A DNA stretch of 64,000 nucleotides from Erythrobacter sp. SG61-1L (GCF_001305965.1 NZ_JXQC01000003.1:3391361-3455360), one strand, 5' to 3'; shown: positions 16,311-25,600, counted from the stretch's first letter. The notes: generated by a model from the letters alone, not told the origin. Translations and numbers: made by a program.

Positions 16311-16952
16311 ATGACCATTTCTCCCGTCGATCTTGCCAGCCTGCTCTGTTCGCGCCTGTGCCACGACATGCTCAGCCCGGTGGGCGCGCTGTCGAACGGG
16401 CTGGAACTGCTGGCCGAAGAGAAAGACCCGGAAATGCGGGCGCGCTGTTTCGAACTGCTGGAGCAGAGCGCGAAGATCAGCGCAGACAAGCTGCGGTTCT
16501 TCCGCCTCGCCTTCGGGGCTGCGGGCGGCTTTGGCGAACAGGTGGACGTGGGCGAAGCGCGGCAGGTGATTGCCGCGCTGGTGGGCGATAGCGGCCGCAT
16601 CACGCTCAACTGGGCCGTGCGGGAGCCGACCCTGCCCAAGCCTGCGGTGAAGCTGCTGCTGAACCTTGCCTCCATCGGCATGGATGCGCTGGTGCGCGGC
16701 GGCACGCTGGACATCGGCGCGGAAATGAATGGCGGCGCGGCAGAGATAGCCGTGCGCGCGGCTGGCCCGCGCATCGCCTTCGATGAAAGCATCGGCCGCG
16801 CGCTGCACGGCACGCTGCCGCCGGAAGGGCTTTCCAGCCGCACGGCGCCTGCCCATATGATGCATCTGCTGGCCACCGGTGCCGGTGGCGGCGTGCAATA
16901 TGCGCGGGGCGAGGACGCGCTGGTGCTCGGCGCGGTACTGCCGCACGGATAA
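16311..16952 (+). CDS. chpT: Histidine phosphotransferase ChpT
   Basis: The 213-aa protein has the N-terminal dimerisation helix with the phosphoacceptor His in LLCSRLCHDMLSPVGALSNGLELL (quoted region spans residues about 11-34; His near residue 18). A degenerate Bergerat-like domain without ATP-binding motifs follows. ChpT passes phosphate from CckA to CtrA and CpdR in the alphaproteobacterial cell-cycle relay; CpdR controls ClpXP delivery of CtrA. The preceding 155 bp holds the promoter; no clear CtrA box can be assigned. The amidase gene follows 15 bp later. Confidence 0.93.
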   Translation: MTISPVDLASLLCSRLCHDMLSPVGALSNGLELLAEEKDPEMRARCFELLEQSAKISADKLRFFRLAFGAAGGFGEQVDVGEARQVIAALVGDSGRITLNWAVREPTLPKPAVKLLLNLASIGMDALVRGGTLDIGAEMNGGAAEIAVRAAGPRIAFDESIGRALHGTLPPEGLSSRTAPAHMMHLLATGAGGGVQYARGEDALVLGAVLPHG

Positions 16953-16967
16953 GCCGGAGGTTCAGGG

Positions 16968-17675
16968 GTGACCGAAAACGAATTTGTCGATCGCGAAGCA
17001 CCCTCTCCCAACTGGAACGAGCGCAAGCTGCCCATCTCCATGGTGGTGCTCCATTACACAGGCATGCGCACCGGGGCCGAGGCTCTGGAGCGGATGTGCG
17101 ATCCGGCGGCCGAAGTCAGCGCCCATTACATGATCGAGGAAGACGGCACCGTCTTCCGCCTCGTCGACGAGGAAAAGCGCGCCTGGCACGCCGGGCGCAG
17201 CATGTGGCGCGGGATCACCGATGTGAATTCGGCCAGTATCGGGATCGAACTGGTCAATCCCGGCCATGAATGGGGCTATCGTCCCTTCACCGAAGAACAG
17301 ATGAGCGCGCTGATCCCGCTGCTGGCGGATATCAAGGTGCGGCACGATATTCCGCGCGCCAATATTGTGGGCCATTCCGATATCGCGCCTGCCCGCAAGG
17401 ACGATCCGGGCGAGTTGTTCGACTGGGAAACGCTGGCCGGGCTGCATCTTGTGCTCAGGACGCCAAAGGTCAGCCTTGGATCGCCTTTCGAGAATGACGG
17501 GGCCTTCATGCTGGGGCTGGAACGCTTCGGTTATGACATTTCCGATGGCCGCGCGGCAGTGCGCGCCTTCCAGCGCCGCTGGCGCCCGCGCAGGATCGAT
17601 GGAGAGATCGATGGAGAATTGGGCGCGATCCTGTTCGCTTTGCTTTTGGATCGTGACCGCGGCTTGACCAGATAG
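16968..17675 (+). CDS. N-acetylmuramoyl-L-alanine amidase (AmpD-like, amidase_2)
   Basis: The 235-aa zinc amidase has the amidase_2 metal-ligand pattern: His in VVLHYTG, His in RAWHAGRS, and His/Asp in GHSDIAPARKDDPGELFDW. A C-terminal peptidoglycan-binding-like helical segment follows (GYDISDGRAAVRAFQRRW). No signal peptide is seen, so a cytoplasmic muropeptide-recycling role like AmpD is likely. GTG 16968 is chosen because CCGGAGG lies seven bases upstream. It is co-directional with chpT and precedes the RNase P RNA gene. Confidence 0.92.
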   Translation: MTENEFVDREAPSPNWNERKLPISMVVLHYTGMRTGAEALERMCDPAAEVSAHYMIEEDGTVFRLVDEEKRAWHAGRSMWRGITDVNSASIGIELVNPGHEWGYRPFTEEQMSALIPLLADIKVRHDIPRANIVGHSDIAPARKDDPGELFDWETLAGLHLVLRTPKVSLGSPFENDGAFMLGLERFGYDISDGRAAVRAFQRRWRPRRIDGEIDGELGAILFALLLDRDRGLTR

Positions 17676-17714
17676 GCGTTCCATTTTCTGGATTGGCCAT
17701 GCTATGCATGGCGG

Positions 17715-18157
17715 GCCAGGGGGCCGGGCAGCCGCGTCGTTCGACAAGCTCTGCATGAGCGGGTCGGATGCCGAGGAAAGTCCGGGCTCCACGAAACAAG
17801 GGTGGCGGGTAACGCCCGCCGGGCGAAGGGCTTCGGCCCCCAAGCTCAGGGAAAGTGCCACAGAGAGTATACCGCCGATGGAGGGAAACCTCACAGGCAA
17901 GGGTGAAAGGGTGCGGTAAAAGCGCACCGGGGTGCTGGTAACAGTGTCCGCATGGTAAACCCCACCCGGAGCAAAACCGAATAGGGGCAACGCGCCCCGG
18001 ATTCGTCCGGGGCAGGCTGGTTTCGAGCCGAGTTGCCCGGGTTGGTTGCTCGAGCCGCGGAGCAATCCGTGGCCTAGATGAATGGCTGCCATCGGGGATA
18101 CGGTCCGATAATCGGATACCGTCCGCGATACAGAACCCGGCTTACAGGCCCCCTGGC
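17715..18157 (+). ncRNA. rnpB: RNase P RNA, class A
   Basis: The catalytic RNA of RNase P, which removes tRNA 5' leaders. The ends pair as helix P1 (gccagggggcc at 17715-17725 with ggccccctggc at 18147-18157). Conserved core elements are present: GAGGAAAGTCCGGGCTCC at about 17772, ACAGAGAGTATACCGCC-type CR II/III region at about 17860, GGTAAACCCC at about 17955, and ACAGAA before the 3' strand at about 18129. The length of about 443 nt is in the range of alphaproteobacterial class A RNAs. Confidence 0.95.
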
Positions 18158-18159
18158 AA

Positions 18160-18990
18160 TTACTTCAGGCCTAGCCAGTCCTTCGCGGCCCACAGGGGCA
18201 GGTATGGGCGTGCGAGCGCGCTGTTGAGGGCATAGGGCCACCAGCCGGGGCCGAAGGGCAGATAGAGGCGCACCGGCACGCCCAGCCTGCGGGCGATGGC
18301 CGTGGTGCGGCGGCGGGGCAGGCCGCGCAATTGTTCCAGCTCGCATGGCGTGCCCGCATTGCGCAGGGCCTTAAGCGCGGCCTCTGCCAGAGCCGGGTCA
18401 TGCGTGGCGATGGCAACGGGTGCGGTGCGCCCGGCAAGGCTGCGGGCAAGGGCGAGGTAACTTGCGGCAATGTCGGGCACGTCGCCGGCCGGATCGGGCC
18501 ATTCGCCTTTCACGATGCGGATGCGTGACGGCGTATCGCGCAGGCAGGCGGCGTCGGCTGGGCTGCGCTGCCAGCGGGCGGGCAGGGCAATGCCCATGCC
18601 GGGGAATGCGGCGGTGAGGCCTAGCGTCGCCTCCGCGTCCTTGGGGGCATGAGCATCGAGCAGCAGGCCGATCCCGGCGGCCTGTGCCGCTTCGGCGATT
18701 GCTCCGATCAATGCCGCATCGAAATTGAGCGGTGGGGCTTTCACCGAGAGATAGAAATCGCTGCCCCGCATGCCGGGTAGCAGGGCCAGCGCCCTGTTCG
18801 CCTCCGCGATGGCTTCGGGCGCGGCATCGTCTGCCTGAAAATAGCCGGCTGTTGCGGCCAGGCCGTTGCGCGCCAGGCTCGCGCAATGCCGGGTAATGGC
18901 GTTCGCGTCAGGCGCGGGCAGAAGGCGGCCGAGATTTCGGGGAAGGGCGTAACGGATGCTCCGTGCAATCCCCCAAGGGGAAAGGCTCAT
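18160..18990 (-). CDS. Proline-dehydrogenase-like TIM-barrel protein
   Basis: A 276-aa protein with the C-terminal signature of the FAD-binding proline dehydrogenase barrel in weakened form: ATHDPALAEAAL, then CELEQLRGLPRR, then VPVRLYLPFGPGWWPYAL. Canonical enzymes have the Y-x-x-x-R-R substrate motif, here altered, and they are usually longer. Proline oxidation is therefore not assured. ATG 18990 overlaps the stop of the upstream acetyltransferase-like gene by four bases, so the two are coupled. Downstream is rnpB on the other strand, two bases away. Confidence 0.75.
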   Translation of the reverse strand: MSLSPWGIARSIRYALPRNLGRLLPAPDANAITRHCASLARNGLAATAGYFQADDAAPEAIAEANRALALLPGMRGSDFYLSVKAPPLNFDAALIGAIAEAAQAAGIGLLLDAHAPKDAEATLGLTAAFPGMGIALPARWQRSPADAACLRDTPSRIRIVKGEWPDPAGDVPDIAASYLALARSLAGRTAPVAIATHDPALAEAALKALRNAGTPCELEQLRGLPRRRTTAIARRLGVPVRLYLPFGPGWWPYALNSALARPYLPLWAAKDWLGLK

Positions 18991-20108
18991 CCAAAGCCCC
19001 GCAGCAGCCGCCTGCGCATCAGGCCGAGCGCTTCGGCGGCCAATGCGCCAAGCCCCGCGATACTGAAAGGATAGGCGCGCACTTGCACCGTATCGCGATG
19101 GTCCCGGGTCCAGAAATCGGCGATCCACGATTCCACGCCGCCCATCAGCTCATAGGCTTCCAGCCCCTCGCGCGCGGCCCAGCCGAGCGTGTGGAGCATC
19201 AGCAGAGTGCCGGGCGAGCATTTGCAGTAAGCTTCGTCAAAGCCGATCTTGAACAGCCAGTACCGCCCGCCGCGCACCACGGCCATCTGCATCGCGGCGG
19301 CCTGCCCGTCGATACGCAGGAAGGCGATCCGGAATTCGCCGCTGGCGCAGGCCGCGCGGAAATAGGTGCGGAAGAAATCTTCCTTGATCCGGTCGGAAGC
19401 GATGGCCGTGCCTGTCTCGCGCTTCCAACTGCGCAGTTCGACCGCGACAGCCTCGTCGAACAGGGCGTCGAATTCCTCCGGCGAGGGGGCGAGTATCTGA
19501 TAGGCCACCGTGCCCAGTTCATCCGCCTTGCGCGCGGCGCGGCGGAAATCGGACCGGCGGCCGGAATTGAAGCGGGCTTCGGGCGCCTGCCAGCTCTCGT
19601 CCAGCGCAATGGTAGGGCAGGGCACGGTCGGGCGGACCGAGATCACGCCCCGGCCCTTCATCGCCTGTTTCAGCGCCGGGAGCAGCAGGGAGCCAGCCGG
19701 AACCCGCTCGAACCAGAAGGGGCGCGGCTGGTGTGCCAGAACCTCCGCAAGGCGGCCAGCGGCGGCAGGGCTTTCATACAAGGCATCGATCGGTTCGAAC
19801 ACTTCGCGCGCACCGGCCATGCGCCAGGGTGTGAAACTGCCGGGCGCCCGACAAAGCGGAAGCAGAGCGCCGATGCCCTCGGTCCCGCCGGCAGTGAATA
19901 TTTCGATCGACGTGCCCGCCAGCATAGTGACGGCGAGCGCCGCGACAAAGGCCTGCGTCTGCGTCGGCAAGGGCGAAGCGCCGTCCAGCCTCTGCCATGC
20001 GCGCAGCAGGGCGGGATCGTCCTGCGATCGGGCAAAGGGGATCGGGCCGGAGCCGCGTCCGGCAGAAGGCTGCGAAGGCTGTGCCGAACGGGCCACTTGC
20101 GCGTGCAT
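18987..20108 (-). CDS. GNAT-fold acyltransferase (Acetyltransf_6/FemAB-like)
   Basis: A 373-aa protein resembling the BioF2/CelD/FemAB-like acetyltransferases often found near exopolysaccharide or cell-envelope genes. Typical features are FNSGRRSDFRRAARKADELG in the middle, WKRETGTAI, and the C-terminal acyl-CoA-binding half with FRIAFLRIDGQAAAMQMAV and KIGFDEAYCKCSPGTLLM. The acyl donor and acceptor are unknown. ATG 20108 has GAGGA about ten bases upstream. It is coupled by a four-base overlap to the proline-dehydrogenase-like gene. Confidence 0.8.
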   Translation of the reverse strand: MHAQVARSAQPSQPSAGRGSGPIPFARSQDDPALLRAWQRLDGASPLPTQTQAFVAALAVTMLAGTSIEIFTAGGTEGIGALLPLCRAPGSFTPWRMAGAREVFEPIDALYESPAAAGRLAEVLAHQPRPFWFERVPAGSLLLPALKQAMKGRGVISVRPTVPCPTIALDESWQAPEARFNSGRRSDFRRAARKADELGTVAYQILAPSPEEFDALFDEAVAVELRSWKRETGTAIASDRIKEDFFRTYFRAACASGEFRIAFLRIDGQAAAMQMAVVRGGRYWLFKIGFDEAYCKCSPGTLLMLHTLGWAAREGLEAYELMGGVESWIADFWTRDHRDTVQVRAYPFSIAGLGALAAEALGLMRRRLLRGFG

Positions 20109-20187
20109 CACGGGCTTTTCCTCATCCGAGGAGGCAATGCTTAATCCCGCGTCAGTAAATTTTCTCCCTACACCGCCACACCGGGCC

Positions 20188-22371
20188 TTACCCGCCAAAG
20201 CCGATGGCCTGCATCAGCCCGCTATCGGCGGGCAGAGGCTCACCCGGCTTGTAGCCGTTCGCTTCGAGAATAAAGGCCAGTGCCGCACGATATTCCGCAT
20301 CGGAGAGCGATCCGGCCGCGCCCGGCGGCATGGTCTTCACCTTGGCATAAAGATCGCCCAGCGTCCGGCCCTTCCAGTTGGCGAGGAAGGCGGCGCCCTT
20401 CACCGGCGGCGCGCCGGGGGCGGGGTTGAAATCCGCCCCGTGGCAGGCCGCGCAGTGATCGGCATAAAGCGCCTTGCCCTGTGCCGCTTCCGCCGCGCCG
20501 AAGATGCCGTCCGCCACTGTGCGTTCGGCAGGCGGGCGGCCATTGTTCTGGGCCGGATCGTTGGCCGTATAGATACCGCCCGCCAAATTCACCGGCGCGC
20601 GATAGGGGCCTTTCGCGCCGATCCCGGCATCGGGCAGGGCAAAGACGAACAAGGTGTTCTGCGCGCCATGCTTCAGTTCGGGCGTGAAATTGTCATTCAG
20701 CCAGCGGCCGGTGGAAACGGCGACATATTGGTGCCCGCCCACTTCGAACGTCACCGGATAGCCGGTGACCGAGGAGCCTAGATTGATCTGCCACAGCACA
20801 TCGCCGCTCTTCTGGTCCAGCGCGCTGAACCTTCCGCCCGCATCGCCCGCGAACAGCAGCCCGCCGCCCGTGGTGAGCAGCGACTGCATGCCTGCCCGGA
20901 TGGACCAGCTCCATTCGCTTTTGCCCGTCACGGCGTTCACGGCGTGGATCACGCCGACATTGTCGCCCGCGCCGGGCGCGATGAACTGGCGCGAGGCAAT
21001 GGAATAGCCGGGATTGCTCCAGTCCGGCTCCACCGCCGTCACATTGGCGCAGGTGTTCTGCATCGGCAGATAGAGCGTGGAAGTCAGCGGGCTGTAGGCG
21101 CCGGTCATGTAATTGGCCCCGCCCGATGCCGCCGGGCAGGACAGCACCGTCTTGCCCAGTTCGTCGGGGATCGCATCGGGGTTCAGCGTGACCTTGCCGG
21201 TCTTGCCGTCAATCGCCTGGACCACGTTCTGGAAGATCGTGGGCCGCGCCCACAGGAATTCGCCCGTCTGCCGGTCCAGCGTATAGACGATGCCCGTTTT
21301 GCCCGGCACGCCGGTCAGCACCTTGTAGGTCTTCTTCCGGTCGATCTTCGGGTTGATCCAGGCGACTTCCTTCGGATCGGGCGCCACCTGTTCGTCCACC
21401 AGCATGCGGGCGAAGGTGTGATCCAGATCCCAGTGATCGACGATGTGCTGGTAATGCCACACGATCTTGCCGGTGCGCACGTCCAGCGCCAGCGTGGAAT
21501 TGTGGTAGAGGTAATCGTGATCGTTGCCTGACAGCAGGAACTTGGGCGCGGGCGTGGTGACCGAAGTGCCCATATAGAGCAGGCCCAGTTCCGGATCGAA
21601 GCTGGGCACCATCCATGCGCCCACCTGCATCCGCTTTTCCAGCGGCAGCCCGCCCCAGGTGGCATCGTTGGGATCGCTGCCGCGCGCGATGGTGCTGGTG
21701 CGCCACACTTCCTTGCCGGTCTTCGCATCATGGGCGGTAATCACGCAGGCATCCGGCCCGCCTTCCGGCTCGCAGGAACGGCCGGTGATGGCCAGACCAT
21801 TGGCGATTATCGGGCCGGAAGATTGCTTGGCGCCATGCGTGTAATCGAGGATCTTCGTTTCCCACACCTGATCGCCTGTGCGGGCATCCAGTGCGTAGAT
21901 GTAATCGTCCGCCCCATTGGCGATGATCAGATCGCCATAGATCGCAAGGTTGCGGTTCGTGTCCCACACGGGGAGGTATTTGCCGATGTCTTCCGGCATC
22001 TTGCGGCGGTGCTGCCACAGCAGCTCGCCCGATGCGGCATCGATTGCCTCGATCACGTCGCCGGGGGCGGGGAAATACATCACGCCATCATGGACCAGCG
22101 GCGTGCCTTCCTGCGATCCGTCATTGAGCGGCCGCGCCCAGACGAGGCGCAACTGGCTGACATTGGAACGGTCGATCCGGGCAAGCGGGCTGTAGCCCAG
22201 GCTGTCCAGCGTGCGGCGCCAGCTCAGCCAGTCCTTCGGATCGGGGTTCTGGATCATCGCATCGGTTACCGGCTCGAAAGCCGGTGCCGTGTCGTTCCCC
22301 GCCTGCGCGGCGACTGTGATCGCCAAGGCTGCCCCGATGGCCGCAAGTCCGGCCACGCCCATTCTTGTCAT
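20188..22371 (-). CDS. PQQ-dependent quinohemoprotein alcohol dehydrogenase (type II)
   Basis: This 727-aa periplasmic enzyme has a signal peptide (GLAAIGAALAITVAAQA). An eight-bladed PQQ propeller follows, with repeated AxDxxTGxxxW blades such as ALDVRTGKIVWHYQ. The fused C-terminal cytochrome c domain has heme motif CAACH and a likely axial Met in KTMPPGA. It should oxidise alcohols and pass electrons through heme to the respiratory chain. The active-site stretch HWDLDHTF has Asp two residues after the presumed catalytic Asp, as in lanthanide-dependent relatives. An extra Cys pair occurs in SCEPEGGPDAC. Confidence 0.93.
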   Translation of the reverse strand: MTRMGVAGLAAIGAALAITVAAQAGNDTAPAFEPVTDAMIQNPDPKDWLSWRRTLDSLGYSPLARIDRSNVSQLRLVWARPLNDGSQEGTPLVHDGVMYFPAPGDVIEAIDAASGELLWQHRRKMPEDIGKYLPVWDTNRNLAIYGDLIIANGADDYIYALDARTGDQVWETKILDYTHGAKQSSGPIIANGLAITGRSCEPEGGPDACVITAHDAKTGKEVWRTSTIARGSDPNDATWGGLPLEKRMQVGAWMVPSFDPELGLLYMGTSVTTPAPKFLLSGNDHDYLYHNSTLALDVRTGKIVWHYQHIVDHWDLDHTFARMLVDEQVAPDPKEVAWINPKIDRKKTYKVLTGVPGKTGIVYTLDRQTGEFLWARPTIFQNVVQAIDGKTGKVTLNPDAIPDELGKTVLSCPAASGGANYMTGAYSPLTSTLYLPMQNTCANVTAVEPDWSNPGYSIASRQFIAPGAGDNVGVIHAVNAVTGKSEWSWSIRAGMQSLLTTGGGLLFAGDAGGRFSALDQKSGDVLWQINLGSSVTGYPVTFEVGGHQYVAVSTGRWLNDNFTPELKHGAQNTLFVFALPDAGIGAKGPYRAPVNLAGGIYTANDPAQNNGRPPAERTVADGIFGAAEAAQGKALYADHCAACHGADFNPAPGAPPVKGAAFLANWKGRTLGDLYAKVKTMPPGAAGSLSDAEYRAALAFILEANGYKPGEPLPADSGLMQAIGFGG

Positions 22372-22437
22372 TCGCGCCCCTCTCCCAAGGATGCTGGATA
22401 TGCCCGGCGGCTTTGCGCCGTCCGGGCCTTGCGCGGC

Positions 22438-23742
22438 TTATGTCCTGCCGACGCTCACATAAGTAAAGCCCGCCGCGCGGATTTCCGACGGTTCATAGAC
22501 ATTGCGCAGGTCCACCAGCACCGGGGCCTTGGCGATCTGCTTCACGCGGGCAAGGTCCAGTGCGCGGAAGGCATCCCATTCAGTGACGATCACGATGGCA
22601 TCGGCGCCTTCGATCGCTTCATAGGGGCTGGCGGTCATTTCGACTTCGGTCATCAGCGGGGCGGCCAGTTCCATGCCTTCGGGATCATAGGCAGCCACAT
22701 GCACGCCGGCATCGGTGAGCGCCTGCGCGATGGCGATGGACGGGCTGTCACGCATGTCGTCCGTATTGGGCTTGAAGGTCAGGCCCAGCATGGCCACGCG
22801 CTTGCCGCGGGCTTCCTTGCCCAGCGCTTCCAGCACCTTGCGGCCCATGGCGCGCTTGCGGCTGTCGTTCACCTTCACCACGGCTTCCACGATGCGGGTG
22901 GGGCTGTCGTAATCCTCGGCGGTCTTGAGCAGGGCCAGCGTGTCCTTGGGGAAGCACGACCCGCCATAGCCCGGCCCGGCATGCAGGAACTTGGCCCCGA
23001 TGCGGTTATCCAGCCCGATGCCGCGCGACACGTCCTGCACGTCGGCGCCCACCTTCTCGCACAGATCGGCCATTTCGTTGATGAAGGTGATCTTGGTCGC
23101 CAGGAAAGCGTTGGCGGCATATTTGATCAGTTCCGCCGAACGGCGGCTGGTGAACAGGATCGGCGCCTTGTTCAGGAACAGCGGGCGATAGACTTCGCTC
23201 ATCACCTGACGGCCGAATTCGTCCTCTGCGCCGATCACGATGCGGTCCGGCCGTTTGAAATCGCCGATGGCCGCGCCTTCGCGCAGGAATTCGGGGTTGG
23301 AAACCACGGCGAATTGCACACCGGTGCCGGATTCGCGAATGATGCGCTCCACCTCGTCGCCCGTCCCGACGGGGACAGTGGACTTGGTGACGATGGTGGC
23401 AGGCGTCTTCAGATTGGCGCCCACTTCGCGCGCCACTTCATAGACGAAGGTCAGGTCCGCATGGCCATCGCCCCGGCGCGACGGGGTGCCCACCGCGATG
23501 AAGATCGCGCTGGCGCCGTCCATGGCTTCGGCCAGATCGGTAGTGAAGGACAGGCGGCCCGCCTTCACATTGGTGCCGACCAGTTCAGCCAGGCCCGGCT
23601 CGTAAATCGGCATCACGCCGTTCAGCAGAGCGTCGATCTTGCCCTGATCCTTGTCGACACAGACCACGTCGTGGCCGAAATCGGCAAGGCAGGCGCCCGA
23701 GACGAGGCCGACATAGCCTGCCCCAACCATTGCAATCTTCAT
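22438..23742 (-). CDS. ugd: UDP-glucose 6-dehydrogenase
   Basis: The 434-aa enzyme oxidises UDP-glucose twice to UDP-glucuronate, a precursor for acidic exopolysaccharide. The N-terminal NAD-binding motif is GAGYVGLVSG, STVPVGTG follows, and the catalytic Cys263 is in GPGYGGSCFPKD. The C-terminal nucleotide-sugar domain has LGLTFKPNTDDMRDSPS. Its ATG overlaps the stop of the metallophosphatase gene by four bases, so the two form an operon. Other sugar-nucleotide genes are not adjacent. Confidence 0.97.
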   Translation of the reverse strand: MKIAMVGAGYVGLVSGACLADFGHDVVCVDKDQGKIDALLNGVMPIYEPGLAELVGTNVKAGRLSFTTDLAEAMDGASAIFIAVGTPSRRGDGHADLTFVYEVAREVGANLKTPATIVTKSTVPVGTGDEVERIIRESGTGVQFAVVSNPEFLREGAAIGDFKRPDRIVIGAEDEFGRQVMSEVYRPLFLNKAPILFTSRRSAELIKYAANAFLATKITFINEMADLCEKVGADVQDVSRGIGLDNRIGAKFLHAGPGYGGSCFPKDTLALLKTAEDYDSPTRIVEAVVKVNDSRKRAMGRKVLEALGKEARGKRVAMLGLTFKPNTDDMRDSPSIAIAQALTDAGVHVAAYDPEGMELAAPLMTEVEMTASPYEAIEGADAIVIVTEWDAFRALDLARVKQIAKAPVLVDLRNVYEPSEIRAAGFTYVSVGRT

Positions 23743-24548
23743 TCTGCTTCAGCCTTCCTGTCGAGCGTTACAACGCCCTTCTTCTTCTTGACCTTCGTCT
23801 CGATGAACCGTCGCCCGGTGCCTTCCAGCACGAGCGCGGTCAAGCGTCCCGTGTTGAAAGCGCCCGTATCGATGCCGATGCGATTGGGGCGGATCACGGC
23901 CCGTTCGGTGATCGTATGGCCGTGGACCACGATATGCGAATGCGGGTCCAGATGCGAAAGGAACGGCTCGCGAATCCAGCGCATGTCCTGTGCCTGCTGC
24001 TGCTTCAGCGCCACGCCCGGCGCGATGCCCGCGTGGACGAAGGCATAATCGCCGAACACGATCAGTTCTTCGAAAGAGCGGAGGAATTCGACATCCTCGG
24101 CCGGAATGTGGTCGGCCATCAATTGCTGCAGCGCGGCCATGTCCGCCTTGGTCCGCACCCGCGGCTGGATGCCGTAGCTCAGCAGCGTCTCGCGCCCGCC
24201 GAAGCGCAGGAAATGGCGCAGCACTTCCATGCGCTTGAAACTTTCGAGGAACATCTCCTCGTGATTGCCGGCCAGGATTCGCACGTCGCGCGTCTTCTGC
24301 CACTCACGCGCGCGCGCCAGCACGCCAGCGCTGTCCGGCCCGCGATCCACCAGATCGCCCAGCAGGATAACGGTGCTGCGCAGCGGGCGGCCATGCGCTG
24401 AATCGCGCTCGATCGCCTCGATCATCGCATTGAACAGATCCAGCCGGCCATGGATGTCGCCAATGGCATAAATGCGCCGCCCCACCGGGACTGACGGCTC
24501 CCTGCTCCCCATCGGGAGGGTGAAGAACTTGCGGAGGGATTCGATCAT
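23739..24548 (-). CDS. Calcineurin-like metallophosphoesterase
   Basis: A 269-aa phosphatase with all the metal-binding blocks of the PPP/calcineurin-like family: GDIHGR, GDLVDRG, GNHEE, and the late His motifs FVHAG and VVHGH. Proteins of this kind act on Ser/Thr phosphoproteins or on small phosphate esters; the substrate is not known here. Coupling by a four-base overlap to ugd suggests a link to polysaccharide synthesis (inference). The C-terminus is Lys-rich. Confidence 0.93.
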   Translation of the reverse strand: MIESLRKFFTLPMGSREPSVPVGRRIYAIGDIHGRLDLFNAMIEAIERDSAHGRPLRSTVILLGDLVDRGPDSAGVLARAREWQKTRDVRILAGNHEEMFLESFKRMEVLRHFLRFGGRETLLSYGIQPRVRTKADMAALQQLMADHIPAEDVEFLRSFEELIVFGDYAFVHAGIAPGVALKQQQAQDMRWIREPFLSHLDPHSHIVVHGHTITERAVIRPNRIGIDTGAFNTGRLTALVLEGTGRRFIETKVKKKKGVVTLDRKAEAE

Positions 24549-24812
24549 GGCGTTTCCGACGATCTAGAACTCCCGGCAGGGGCTGCAAGATGCGCTGCGC
24601 CCGAACGTCCGAATCGGGCGTCCGTGTGGAGCATGTGATGCTGAAAATCCACAGTAGTGCGAATTGTATGTGACACTTGGCAATAAGTCTTGTGCGCTGC
24701 AGCACCGCTGGGCAAGTTCATTGCGCAAATGGCAAGGCTGCACGCCAAATGATGCAGCCGCTGTTTACGCAGGTGGGACGAGGCTGACTAACCAAGTTAT
24801 AAGGAACTTGCC
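24549..24812. promoter_or_regulatory. Divergent region upstream of the TorF-type porin
   Basis: This 264-bp non-coding stretch separates the phosphatase gene from the porin gene and is more AT-rich than the flanks. A 7-bp inverted repeat (ggctgca at 24736-24742, tgcagcc at 24753-24759) lies about 55-75 bases before the porin start and could be an operator or leader hairpin. The porin ribosome site is AAGGA just before 24813. No gene is seen in it. Confidence 0.4.
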
Positions 24813-25571
24813 ATGCTTACGTCCGTTCGCAGCCTTCTGGCTGCTACCGTTCTCGCCGGTGCCGCGCTCGCCGCCACTCCCGCCATGGCGCAGGACGAAG
24901 AAACCCCGATCGTGACCGTTTCGGGCAACGTCGCTCTCGTCACCGACTATCGCTTCCGCGGCGTCGGCCTGTCGGGCGGCGATCCGGCCATCCAGGGCGG
25001 TATCACGCTGAACACCGCTCCGGGCTTCTATGTGGGCACCTGGGCTTCCTCGCTGGAAGATACCGCTTCCTACGGCGAAATGGAACTCGACGTGTTCGCT
25101 GGCTGGGCCGGTGACATCACCGACGGCGTCGGCATCGACGTTGGCGCGACCTACTACCTCTACCCGACCAACGACGTTGATCCGGCTGACGTTTTCGAAC
25201 TCTATGCCAAGATCAAGCCTTCGGTCGGCCCGGTCGATCTCGCATTCGGCATCGCCTACGCTCCGAGCCAGGACTCGCTGGACTTCGGCGCTGGCCTGCC
25301 CGACGACAACATCTACCTGTCGGCTGATGCTTCGGTCGCCATCCCGTCGACCCCGCTGACCCTGACCGGTCACGTCGGTTACACCGATGGCGCCCTGACC
25401 TACACCGACAACAGCAAGGCATGGGACTACTCGATCGGCGCTTCGCTGACCGTGCTGGGCAATGTCTCGCTGGGCGTGAGCTATGTCGGCGTCGAAGCTG
25501 ACGGCCTTGCCAAGGACGTCTCGGGCTTCACCGACGACACCGTGGTCGGCTCGCTGAGCGTCAGCTTCTAA
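24813..25571 (+). CDS. TorF-family putative outer-membrane porin
   Basis: A 252-aa secreted beta-barrel protein with a clear signal peptide (LLAATVLAGAALAATPAMAQ). The TorF/Gcw_chp motif is TDYRFRGVGLSGGDPAIQGG at its N-terminus, and alternating beta strands end in the aromatic C-terminal residue of outer-membrane proteins (LSVSF). It probably forms a diffusion channel in the outer membrane. Codon use is strongly biased, as in highly expressed genes. A strong terminator follows. Confidence 0.9.
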   Translation: MLTSVRSLLAATVLAGAALAATPAMAQDEETPIVTVSGNVALVTDYRFRGVGLSGGDPAIQGGITLNTAPGFYVGTWASSLEDTASYGEMELDVFAGWAGDITDGVGIDVGATYYLYPTNDVDPADVFELYAKIKPSVGPVDLAFGIAYAPSQDSLDFGAGLPDDNIYLSADASVAIPSTPLTLTGHVGYTDGALTYTDNSKAWDYSIGASLTVLGNVSLGVSYVGVEADGLAKDVSGFTDDTVVGSLSVSF

Positions 25572-25600
25572 GCTACGCTACTTCCGAGACGGAAAAGATT

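Noticed and set aside
17676-17714. A TTGACC at 17664 as the -35 box for rnpB.
   Set aside because: No -10 element lies at suitable spacing; the promoter cannot be placed with confidence.
21730-24048. A 772-codon plus-strand frame opposite the PQQ dehydrogenase, ugd and phosphatase genes.
   Set aside because: It runs across three real genes in antisense, with His/Gly/Arg-rich composition and no motif; a shadow of codon bias.
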